Shown one piece after another: positions 36,920 to 52,060 of a DNA stretch of 64,000 nt. This stretch comes from Myrica gale (lineage: Eukaryota; Streptophyta; Magnoliopsida; Fagales; Myricaceae), in NCBI GenBank assembly GCA_963930655.1, contig OZ005605.1, positions 1,495,501 to 1,559,500 on the forward strand, given 5' to 3'. The number at the start of each line of letters is the position of its first letter. Position 1 is the stretch's first letter. The translations under genes were made by a program, and so were the position numbers. The notes below the pieces were generated by a model, which was not told the DNA's origin, did no database searches, and worked only from the letters and a program-made list of their open reading frames with translations.

Positions 36920-37823
36920 TTGATTTCTTCGGTTTACTTCTATGTATGTGTTTTGTGGACGATGGTTTTCCAATTTCAATAAATTTGTTAATGAGAATAC
37001 TTTAAACGTATTTAAAAATGTACTGTTGTAGTTATATGTTTACTTTAATGTTTTTGCATCAGAATAACAACATTCATCACAATAACAACATTAAATAGAG
37101 GAGATTTTATAAATAAACATCAACATTTGTATCAAAACTAAAAACTAAAAATAATAATTTTCATAATTTTCGAAATTGAGTTATAAATAATTTGCTATAA
37201 TAATAAATAAAATAAATTTTTTTATTACCTAAGCAACTGGATTTTCATAATTTTCGAAATTGAGTTATAAAATACTTTTCGAAATTCAGCCAAGGATGAC
37301 CAATGCCTAATCCAGTTGACCAAATAGTATTTTACGTCTAAGTGCAGCTACTTCTACTGCGTGAGCGGTGGGAGAAGGTGGGTGGGCACGAGCACGTGGC
37401 GAGCCCTTGAAGCTATTTACAACAAAGTGAGCCCTTGAAGTGCAACAGAGAGCAAAGAGGACTGAGAGAGTGGTGTTCGGTCGTTTGAGTGGTGGCGGGC
37501 CCAACGAGTATTTTGTAAAACAAATATAATTCTAAATCTAATTTTATATTATATCTTCTACCCATATCCCAATAAATTTAATACATAAATAACAACCTTA
37601 AAAACCAATCATTACCTCATCACTCTCTTAATAAAAGTCAACACAAAAAACACAAACACCAATACACCTTTAATATCACCTAAGAATTCACAAAATTCTT
37701 CAAATCCTACAAAACTCTTCAAAACTAACATAGCCCTAGTTTCCAAGCGGCCTCGAAAGGCTTACTTCAATAGTTAGAGAACTCTTTAGATAAATTGTAT
37801 TTAATGGGTATAGGTAAGTTTAA

Positions 37824-37995
37824 GGGTATGTTTGTTTATCAAATTTTGGAAAATATTCTCAAAAATTTGAGAATCTTGAAATTTATTGGAGTTTGTGAAA
37901 AATTTGAAATATATGTGTAAAAATTAAAAATTTTAAAGTATATTTGTTTTGTTGAAAATTTTAGATCCCAAAATTTTGGACAAACAAACATATCC
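37824..37995. repeat. MITE-like inverted repeat, gggtatgtttgttt ends
   Basis: 'gggtatgtttgtttatcaaa' on the left faces 'ttggacaaacaaacatatcc' on the right. 'aaattttggaaaatattctc' and 'ttttagatcccaaaatttt' also face each other. Confidence 0.6.
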
Positions 37996-38286
37996 TAAAT
38001 CTTATTACATACAAGCGCGAATTATTAATTTAATTGATATTTAAATTATAATATTGGTTCAAATATTCGAAGTTTGTCACTTAATTTTTAATCTAATTAA
38101 TGTATTTTTAATTGGATTAGATCTGTTTAAGTTTTGTGCATTACATTTGAGTAGTATGTTTCTGTTATTAAAAAAAACAGAGGATTCGGCCTTGTCGATT
38201 TGCAAACTAGAATGTTTTTTTTCATGTTCACAAAACCGAAAATCGGAATTAGTTTAGTTTATGACTTGACAGATTTGGTATATTAT

Positions 38287-38469
38287 GGACATGTTTGTTT
38301 CCCTAAATATTTGAGGTCTCAACAATTCGGGTAAGTCAAATAAATTTTAAAATTTATAACTTTTACACCTACACACTCTGCTTTTCACAAACCTCAATAA
38401 ATCTCAATAAAATGAAGATTTTTAAAATTTTAAAAATATTCTCTAAAGTTTTAACGAACAAACAACCCC
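38287..38469. repeat. MITE-like inverted repeat, ggacatgtttgttt ends
   Basis: 'ggacatgtttgtttccctaa' on the left faces 'ttaacgaacaaacaacccc' on the right. Inner blocks with 'ttataacttttacacc' and 'cacaaacctcaataaatctc' are typical of this AT-rich family. It ends about 610 bp upstream of the CPK13 start. Confidence 0.55.
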
Positions 38470-38683
38470 ATAAATATATAAAAAAAAAACAACCCCATAA
38501 ATATGTCAGGGCACTAAACGAATATGCCACAAGCCAAGGGGGCACCGACGTAAAAAAAGATAAATATTTAATTAAGCGCTTATAATTCTGTCTGTCACTC
38601 TGTCCCTTCTGACAGGGGTTCGTTCAATGCCCTTTTAGCTACAATTTAAAACAAATTGGTAATCCAACGCCTATACGGCTAAA

Positions 38684-38717
38684 CCCCGCCCCCGCCCCCG
38701 CCCCCGCCCCCGCCCCC
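38684..38717. promoter_or_regulatory. (CCCCCG)n tract upstream of CPK13
   Basis: About five to six copies of a CCCCCG hexamer lie about 365 bp before the CPK13 start codon. The opposite strand reads GGGGGC repeats, which could form a G-quadruplex; the plus strand could form an i-motif. It stands out in an AT-rich region. A regulatory role is inference. Confidence 0.55.
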
Positions 38718-38982
38718 TCTGTGTTTGTTCACACTCACTGTCCCGTTCCGACCGCTCTACCTTCGACCCTCTCGATTGGCCGACAAAAGTCTCTGAACCA
38801 AAGGAGAGAAATTAAAAACTATAAAAAAAAAATTTCGAAACGAAAAAATTTACAAAAAATGAATTGTACTAAAACGGTCTGAACCGATGCCGTACAGTTT
38901 AGCTATTGTCCACAGCTTCTCTCACGCTTGACACTTTGCTTTGATCTCACAGCAGTGTGTCTCCCTGACTCGGGGACAGGGA

Positions 38983-39025
38983 TAGGGTTAGGGTTAGCGT
39001 TTTGGACATTATCATGTGAAACCCT
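38983..39025. promoter_or_regulatory. Telo-box-like motifs in the CPK13 5' region
   Basis: 'tagggttagggttag' at 38983-38997 and 'aaaccctag' at about 39018-39026 match the plant telo-box (AAACCCTA) in both orientations, 60-100 bp before the start codon. Telo-boxes are common near transcription starts of plant genes expressed in dividing tissue. A function here is inference. Confidence 0.5.
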
Positions 39026-39081
39026 AGCTACAAGGAGTTAGGGTTTTTCGAGATCTCGGTCGAGATCAAGAGATTCAAAGT

Positions 39082-44195
<5,114 letters not shown>

Positions 44196-46694
44196 TATAT
44201 ATCTGCAAGGTCGTTGTTCAGTTATCCACACGAAAAAAATACTGATACTGTATTGGACGCCTTACATACGGGACTTGCTTTCTTTTGTGAAATTATTTGC
44301 TTGGGTCCCTTGACCGGGTGGAGCACCTTATACTTGGTGCCTGTAAGTGTCGTGCAGGGTTGGGGCATCTAATGTGCTTGGAATGTCATTTTGTAAAACA
44401 CGGTGCACGGAAGCCATGTTTTCGGCATGTATGATTTTGTCCTTTTCTTTACCTCTCCTATCTTCTGTGATTTGTTTCTGGTTAGTTGTGTTGCATATTC
44501 TTGTCAGAGAAATATGGTGGTCTTGTGGTATACATTACTCGTTCCAATCTGTGACGGAAATATGAAAGCGAGTCACCTGGGCAATTCTTTTCAAGGTCAC
44601 CTGGCCGTGTAACTCCCCATGCGAAATTGCTAACTCTATGATGGTCCTTGTTCCACGCCTAACACGTCATGAACATATTCCTCGCATTCCAGTACGCATT
44701 AAGAATTTTTTTCCTTGCAAAAAAAAAAAAGAACAGTTTGGGAAGCATTTGGGGAACAGGGCCCTTCTCTGTGGGAAGCAGTATTCCACTTACGGGTCAG
44801 TGTCGTAATAGCCTGTATCATTATAATTAGTAGGGTTGGCATTGGAGGCTTAATGATGACAATGTTTGAAAATTGGGCATTTTTATTGTGGACGGCATCA
44901 TAGGTTTGGTTTGAGGAGGTGGCTTTCATGTCATCATCGCACTGTCACAGTAGGTTTGCACTTTTATTATTTTTTTCTCGAATAGGTCTGCACCTCTCGG
45001 TATAAATATGAAATATCCCCTGGAGGCTAACTAGGCCCTAGGGATATGGTTTTACGTTTGGGCCGACCTACTAAGTTTGGGCATATGGTAAATAAACATT
45101 CTTAGGTTGTGGAGTTATCAGGTTTAAGTTCCGGCATGTCCACAGCACAGATTCCGCCTCCAATTTACTGTGCCGAATCTGCCAGCTGAGGACTGAGGTC
45201 CTGCCAAATAAATGGAGCCCAAGAAAAAGGCAGCCACGGCTGCTGCCAATAGGATGCCCAAGGCCAGCTGATTGAGCTGTGTGGAGGTTAGGCCGGTAAT
45301 GTCGCTGGGCCCACCATGTTACTAGTTACAAGAATTAATTAAGACGTCATGAGTGATTGGTGTGAATGGGCAGCTACATGATCTGCCCAAGGAAATCAGT
45401 GATTTTCCGTTAAAGGGCCCATGATCTACAACTTAGGTCCATATTTTAAATTCACGAACTGTCACAGTACTTTTGTTGTCGTTTTAATTCTTTTTCTCCA
45501 GACACCAGGTTTATATAGGAGGAGAATACTCCCAGTTAAGAGGATTCATACAGTTAGTAATACAAATGCTTCACTAAGTCTGGAATCTAGCCCCCGGCCT
45601 AACGCATTTCCGCCAGCTTGAACGATCCGTGCAAGAGGCCCACAGTAGACACGAGCCAGCATCAATCATAGACCACTAGAGTAGCTAAGTTCCCCACTTC
45701 TGTGTTCTGATTTTATTATAATATCCCTTTGAAGGGAGGAGAAAGTCCCTCCATTTTCTCAATCTTTGTCGGCAACTGGGCCAGATTCCTCGTCTTGTTA
45801 GGCGCAGCTAAAGTTTTGGTCAGTACAACATGGAAGAGTGAGGAAAATGAGCTAAATTCTTCATCTTCATCTCATAGTCATGAACCACTGCGAGTCTTGC
45901 GTCCTAAAGCTGCCAAAATATGCCTATTGATAAGGCTCGAATCATGGTTGTCAGGTTGCTGCCGGTAAAGTTCCACCTTTGTTAAAGCTGTCATCTCTAT
46001 TGATGGAGCTTGTTGGACAAATTTGCACATGACAAAAGGTAATCAACCTCCTGATCATCTCTCTGTGGCCTTTAGAATTTGGTAGGGACAAGTCATAATC
46101 CTAAGAGTTCTTTCTCTGGGCTTCTTCTGCAGGTTGAACCGTTGAAGGCTTGAAGATCTTGGGTTGCAGAAATGGATTTCTATGCAAGTTCATGCGAATC
46201 TGGTTGTGGTTCTATATAGCTTTTGAAGCCATGCTCAGAGCGGAATTGACTTACCGATAGTTCCATCGCTTGAGTCCCACTGATCAATTATCTCGTATTC
46301 ATTGCTATAAACGTGAACATAACTGAGTCGGCAGTGCCAACAAACGGTCAAATAAAAAATTTAGAATAATGGAGAGAAATTTTGGTTTGCAAATATGCCC
46401 TTAGCATTTGATAGAGTTTTATGATGATGACCTTGGTCAGTGTACATTTGACACAGTTTTTTCGATGCAAATGGTCATCTTGACAATACAAATGTTGTCT
46501 TTGCAAGTTCCTTCAGAAAAATCAGATGTTCTGCCAACACCACACGCACAAGTTCAGGTACTTCTGACAGCTAATAGCAAGTGTTATACAATCTAACAAT
46601 TAGAAGTGAGACCATATCTTCTGGAATTTCAGTTTATTCTCTAATATAATATAGAATTTCCCATAGAAAAAAAAATAGTTTCAAATAAAATATA
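44196..46694. other. CPK13 3' flank and intergenic DNA
   Basis: The first few hundred bases are probably CPK13 3' UTR. An open frame at 45729-45968 (79 codons, SIFVGNWARFLVLLGAAK...) is unassigned; it has no homology I recognise and may be chance. Nothing else is seen. Confidence 0.5.
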
Positions 46695-47228
46695 GGGATA
46701 AATCATTCCTTCCTCCTGGTGGTTTACACGATTATCGAATCATTTCCCGAACTTCAACTTTCATCTGATATCCCCCTAATACGAATTTGGTCTTTCCATC
46801 TCATCTGTTGAAAAACTTAACGGAGCTGGTACCAGATGTATGTCCTTTTCGCTGAGCTATCTACAATGATAAAGCAACATGTGGCAACATTATTACTCGG
46901 TATCCCAGTGATCAAAATACACAAGCTCCACAACCACGTCAACAGGACAGGTCACTCGAGTTATCTCCATCTTTTTTATACCCATAGAACCTCCTCTGTG
47001 GTTCATGAGGTCATGAACATTTACATGTTCGTATTATCATTGTTGATATATAGCATGGCAAAAATGACATGACTTGATACCAACTCCGTTAAATTGCTAG
47101 ACACGTAGGAACAAAACGATTTGATTAGTATCATAGGGTAATTACGAGGAGTAGATTGATGAAAGTTGAATTTTAAAGAGTGATTTGATAATCGCGTAAG
47201 CTACAAGGACCAAATGCTGATTTATCTC
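46695..47228. mobile_element. Mutator-like foldback element, 9-bp duplication with one mismatch
   Basis: It starts gggataaatcattcc and ends gatttatctc. The flanking 9-mers are taaaatata (46686-46694) and taatatata (47229-47237). 'tttacacgattatcgaatca' faces 'tgatttgataatcgcgtaag', and 'aacttcaactttcatc' faces 'gatgaaagttgaatttt'. The centre has 'cttaacggagctgg' and 'ccaactccgttaaattg'. There is no coding capacity. Confidence 0.82.
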
Positions 47229-47237
47229 TAATATATA

Positions 47238-48354
47238 TGTAATTTCAATTTATTATATCACTAGTTACCTTTCTTCAAATTTTCATCTTATTTTATTTTA
47301 AGAATGATAAATGGTTATATGTCAAACGTTAACCATTTGGAGGAAATCTACAGATCAACAGCTACGGAGTTAATTGTTTGGCTATTTTTCTTACGCGCCA
47401 CGTGAGTTATATATCCCAAGACAGCTTTAATGTTAAGTTAAATCAGTTTCATGCCATCGAAGCCTCCACACTGTCATGCTGTCGTCATTATGTTACACTA
47501 GTAGAGCAAACCGTGACACACACAGCTTACATATTGCCGTCTTTTCGGACGGGAAGACTTCCTAACTTTAGTTTGTCAAAGCACCAACAACTGCCGGGGA
47601 ACAAAGTGCTGCACTACTGAAGACTGAAGAGATCACTTCTAATTAGACTTCTGTACGAAAAAGGGTCTCTAAAATCATTCATCAGAAGCACGAGGCAACC
47701 CCAAATCATTTGGCAGAGCTTGTCTGTTACCCGGCCAATAGCCCTCCTTGTTTTTGTCACGTCGAATAGAGTAAATAAAGAATTGCGAGTAGATAAAGCT
47801 TCTCGAATTGCTAATTACACTCCACCCTCTCGGGCTTAATGATCTCCCTAATAGAGAAGGGAAAGAAACAAAAAAGGATAGGGTAGAAGGCAAGCAATAA
47901 AATTTTCCTGCACAGACTGCCTTGACCCAGCAAAGAAAACGTGTTTGGTAGACCTCTTATTTCTACATTATTGAACCTTTAGCAATCAAGCATGACTACA
48001 AATAATAGACATACACTATCTGAGCAGCTGCTAAAGGAGCCTGCAGGTCCTTATAATGGTGGGTTCCTAGACATCAGAAGAAAGATGGCACAAGAGTTTG
48101 TAAAGTGGGCAGCACAGTCCTCTACTTCGGACCACAACTTGTAATTCATATTCACCCCCCCCCCCCCCCCATGTTGTAATCTTTGACTGACATGCACTAC
48201 AAAGCCGGCCCCGTGCTATATTCTCTCTAGAGAATGATTTGGCTTAGGAACAAAAAGACCATCATGACTAGAAAGAACAAACCAAATTAATTAACAATAT
48301 AGTAGTAATTTATATTTGCCTAGCTAGATTCTAGAATATACAGTAGCTTATATA
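47238..48354. other. Intergenic
   Basis: AT-rich DNA with a run of about 17 C at roughly 48156-48172. The minus-strand frame at 47675-47893 has no recognisable domain. I see nothing else. Confidence 0.5.
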
Positions 48355-48363
48355 TATTTTCTA

Positions 48364-48987
48364 GGGTTAAATGCATGTCATGCCCCTGGGTATACGGAAA
48401 TAGCAAATATGCCCCTGAGGTAAACAAAGTTCTTTTCATACCCCTGAGGTAAACATTCAGGAGCAAATATGCCCTTCCGTTATGTGCCGTTTGAAACACT
48501 AACGGTAAATGCTGACGTGTCAAAATTCGACACGTCAGCACCAATCACAACTCGACACCTGCCATTTTTGGAAAAAAGGAGGAGAACCCCCGAGTGGCGA
48601 AGGGTGGACGGCAGGGTGCCACCCCGGCGACGGGGGAGCCCAGATCTGGTCGCGCGAACGGCGCGCGCGACGCGGGGGAGAGCCACCGCGGCTCCCCTGC
48701 TCAGGGGTGGCTCGCGGCCGCCTCGCACAACGCGGCGAAGGGAGCCCAGCTCGGGGGTTCTCCCCCTGTTTTTTTTTTCCGAAAATGTCAGGTGTCGAGT
48801 TGTGATTGGTGCTGACGTGTCGAATTTTGACACATCAGCATTTACCGTTAGTGTTTCAAACGACACATAACGAAAGGACATATTTGCTCCTGAATGTTTA
48901 CCTCAGGGATATGAAAAAGACTTAGTTTACCTCAGAGGCATATTTGCTATTTCCGCATACCCCAGGGGCATGACATGCATTTAACCC
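48364..48987. mobile_element. Mutator-like foldback element with GC-rich loop, exact 9-bp duplication
   Basis: It starts gggttaaatgcatgtcat and ends atgacatgcatttaaccc. The exact 9-mer tattttcta flanks it (48355-48363 and 48988-48996). The arms (about 230 bp each) are close mirror images, with 'gcccctgaggtaaac', 'cgttatgtgccgtttg' and 'gctgacgtgtcaaaattcga'. The loop (about 48590-48765) is far richer in G and C than its surroundings ('gcgcgcgacgcggggga'). The mirror arms produce two nearly identical 133-codon frames, 48469-48870 on plus and 48480-48881 on minus, which I do not treat as genes. Confidence 0.92.
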
Positions 48988-48996
48988 TATTTTCTA

Positions 48997-49625
48997 CCAC
49001 TACACCCTCCCCCTAGTGGGAGTTGGTTCTATCTCTTTGTCTATGTATATAAAAGTCCTTGTTGGAATCTTAATCCCAAAAGTTTGAATAGAACCTCCTC
49101 ACACTGCCACCATCATCACGTTTTCTATTGCCGTTGGCCGCCACAATGTTCACGCTTCCCTAATTTCCAGCTTACCTGTCTTCCCCACACCCTCCGTTTC
49201 TTTGTCTATCTCCCCCCTACCTTCTTCTTGAGGTGCTGATGGAGTATTTGTGGAGGACCTAATTAATACAATTTTATGTAGAGTTTTATATTGTGCAGCG
49301 CCAACCAAATTCAAAGATGTGCTCAAATAAGTCATCCGTTAGCCATCACAGTTCTGTCATATTCGTTTGTTTATGATTGTTGAAGTCTTATCCAAGCCGT
49401 ATGAGGACATTCAATGAATTCCTAAACTGAATCTAGAAACTATAATTCGATAGTATATTGTAAAACAAAACCGATCGAGCAAAAATATCAAAACCCTGTA
49501 GCTCAATGAAAGGTTTTATGCTTCTTTGCCTAAAGGGTACCTACTATATACCTATATATGTACAAAATCTTCGTCCCTTTTTTTTTTAAAAAAATCTTCT
49601 TCCCTCCCCTGCGTTCCTGGATGGC
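48997..49625. other. Intergenic
   Basis: AT-rich DNA with a short pyrimidine-rich stretch. No gene or element ends are recognisable. Confidence 0.5.
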
Positions 49626-49634
49626 CCCCTGATA

Positions 49635-50397
49635 GACGAGTATCCTCTGCAATACCTAGGGTATTGCACGAGGTCCAATTCTTAAAATTTGAGACGTTCA
49701 TTTCAAAATAAACGGCAATTACTCTGCCACATCAGAAATTAAGAAATCTTCTCAAACTTTTTTTTTTTCTAAGCAAGAAATCTTCTGAAACTTGTTAGCA
49801 GACGTTAGAGGCAAACTTTTTTTCTCTCTCTCCCTTTTGTCTTTTTTTTTTTCCTTTGCCTCATCGACCAGCCATGCCATTCGCCGGTGTTCCTTAGAAA
49901 TCGGCCCTGTGTCATTTTGGATCAATCTTAATTTGCTCACCTATGTTTGATATGTTTTCACAACCTGTTTCCTTTTTTCATCCTTGGTGGCTGATTTTTT
50001 CAAAGGTTATAAAAGCCTCCGAAGCATTTTTGCGTAAAGTGCTTATGCAAAAAGCAAGTTCCTTTCAAGTTTCAATAGATATCACTACATGCCTTTGAAG
50101 CAATTGCAACATATTTCAAGGATTACTAGAACAAAAAATAACAGTTTGCAGAACAAACGGTGGAAGAAAGAAACTTTCGGACGGAACTTTTTGACCAGGT
50201 CCGATGGAGTCACCTACAATTGTTGGACTGTGAGGTTCCGCTCTGCTTGTTTGTTAGTGTGCTTTTGAGTTTTTTAAACTATTTTACAAGGATTGATAAC
50301 ATGGCCAATTTCTGACCATTTATTAGAAACAAACGGTCTAGATTTTAAGAATTGGACCCCGTGCAATACCCTAGGTATTGCAGAGGAGCTTCATCCG
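49635..50397. mobile_element. Mutator-like (MULE) non-autonomous element with long terminal inverted repeats
   Basis: It is flanked by the exact 9-mer cccctgata (49626-49634 and 50398-50406). Terminal inverted repeats of about 55-60 bp run from 'tcctctgcaatacctagggt' through 'attgcac(g)(a/g)ggtccaattc' to 'ttaaaat', with few mismatches. Inside each repeat the 21-mer tgcaataccTAGggtattgca is itself a palindrome. The 650-bp interior has no long open frame. Confidence 0.85.
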
Positions 50398-50406
50398 CCC
50401 CTGATA

Positions 50407-51754
50407 TAGGTAAAAGGCTATTTTATGGGGACCAATGGCATGAACCACGAGAACGGGGTATGGGACTCCTCGTGACATAGTGCAGATTCCCATGCTTTAG
50501 TGGGTATATAGCACGTGGGGCTGGCGTTTCTACCGAACCAAACGTTCCATACATCAACTAGAGAAAGATGAGATAGGAAGAACATAAAGCATTAACGTAC
50601 GTAATTGCCCATGAAATCACAGAAACCAGAGGATCCATTCAAGAGAACATAGCCTTGATTCCCAATCTCTAGCTAATGAACAAACCCGTCATTTTACACG
50701 CAGAAAAATCTCTTCGTCAATCTCTAGTGGTCAAATATGAACGGCTATCATGTAGATGACTATATGCCAAAATTTTCTGAGACTATATATGGATAGGTAA
50801 ACCCGATTGAAGAAAGAGCGTCAATTAGGGATGAGGAAGTTTGTGGTTGTTCCTGGCGTGAATAACTGTTCAAGGTGATTCCGCGGAAGACCAGAACACT
50901 GAACAGAGTCTCCTTATGCATGAATGAGATCATATATTCATACTCCTACATTGATTAGTAAGCGGGAATTTTTTTTGCATAAATGTGACAACTGACAAGT
51001 AAGCAGAAACTGTCGTGTACGGTCTGATCAAGAGAAAAGTGGACAAGTTGGTGGCTCTGAATTGAATGGCTTAGATTACTCGTAACTAGATTGATCTTGA
51101 CCACCGTACTATTTCACTACCTTATAAGATTTTAAGTGCGTTCTAATCCTGTTTGCTTTAAAATTGAATAAACAAAGACAGAAATTCTGCATATTATATT
51201 TGACCGAGGAATATTCATATGCAAACTCAGTGGTGAGCTCAAACACGTACGATATTGGTGAATGGTGATAAATGTCTGTCTGTCTTGTGAAGGGCAGGAC
51301 AATCTGCTTGGTGACGTTGTTGGGTCCAAGTGGTTCTCCCTCCAGATTGTCTTCTTGTGGCATATGAAGGGAACCTCATGCCGATGCGTCGTCGGTTTTG
51401 ATATGAGAATTCATACAAACTATCTCAGATCAATAGTTTCAAGTTTGCTTATGTATATGCGTTTTATCCAAATGAAAATTGTATGATTAAAAGAACTAGA
51501 GGAGAAGATCTATTTTTTTTTTCCTTTTTAAGAGTTGCGCGCAGTGACAAATTGATAATCTAATTTGGACCATGCAATTTCAAAAAAGATAAATGCAACA
51601 AAGAAACAAAGATTAGAGATGTATGATAATGGCTTATTGCCTAAAGTTTCTTATATGGACATGATTGCCCACACCCAACAATGTTTTGTTTCTCTTACTC
51701 GGAATGGTACCATACAAAAAAATTAAATCCCAAGGGATCTGTGTGATGCCATCA
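50407..51754. other. Intergenic
   Basis: No gene or element could be supported in this stretch. The short frames between 51109 and 51486 overlap on both strands without a recognisable domain. Confidence 0.5.
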
Positions 51755-52060
51755 CACTACAACAGTTTTGGCCTTTAGTGGCGAAATTTTCCGTTGCTGA
51801 AAAGCATCAGCGACAAAATTTTTTCGTCACAAATTCGTCACCGAAATGCCGCCGCCGAAAGTCATCAGCGACGAAATTCTAATTTTCGTCATTAAGTGAA
51901 CTCTGTTCGAACCGATCTTTCTATTCGTACGAGAATCTGTTCGAACAAGCAAATTCGTCACTAAATTTGTCTAGTCTTGTTCTGTTTGTCATCATTGCCT
52001 TAATTCTGTTCGAACATGCTTCGTTCAAAACTTTCTTTTTTTACCGACCAATTTGATTTT
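51755..52060 (+). mobile_element. CACTA-type left terminus (element 2)
   Basis: It begins cactacaacagttttggcc, a plant En/Spm-type terminus. It is followed by about 300 bp with repeated 'atcagcgac(g/a)aaatt' and 'ttcgtcac', then three 'ctgttcgaac'-type subterminal units. The matching right end was not found downstream, so the extent is unknown. Confidence 0.65.

Larger units (their letters stand above)
31636..37736 (+). mobile_element. PIF/Harbinger transposon with ORF1 and transposase
   Basis: A Myb/SANT-like gene (32021-34821) and a DDE transposase (35410-36919) lie in the same orientation, the standard two-gene plan of autonomous PIF/Harbinger elements. Candidate ends are gggtgatgttcggtttga at 31636 and, on the other strand, gggctatgttagttttga ending at 37736. 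Both are followed by a near-identical gtaggatttgaa block, and they are about 75 percent alike over 40 positions. They resemble Tourist/PIF ends. The expected 3-bp TAA/TTA duplication is not seen (cct on the left, tag on the right), so the exact borders are unproven. The 3' side holds two copies of 'cataattttcgaaattgag' about 80 bp apart (near 37161 and 37243). Confidence 0.7.
37737..39081. other. Intergenic and CPK13 upstream region
   Basis: Two MITE-like inverted repeats (37824-37995, 38287-38469) are followed by a (CCCCCG)n tract (38684-38717), telomere-like boxes (38983-39025) and the CPK13 5' UTR. No other gene is visible. Confidence 0.6.

Noticed and set aside
38983-38997. Interstitial telomere
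   Set aside because: Only two to three TAGGGTT units; this is the size of a promoter telo-box.
48480-48881. Two separate protein-coding genes at 48469-48870 and 48480-48881
   Set aside because: They are mirror readings of one inverted repeat bounded by a 9-bp target duplication; a mobile element explains them better.
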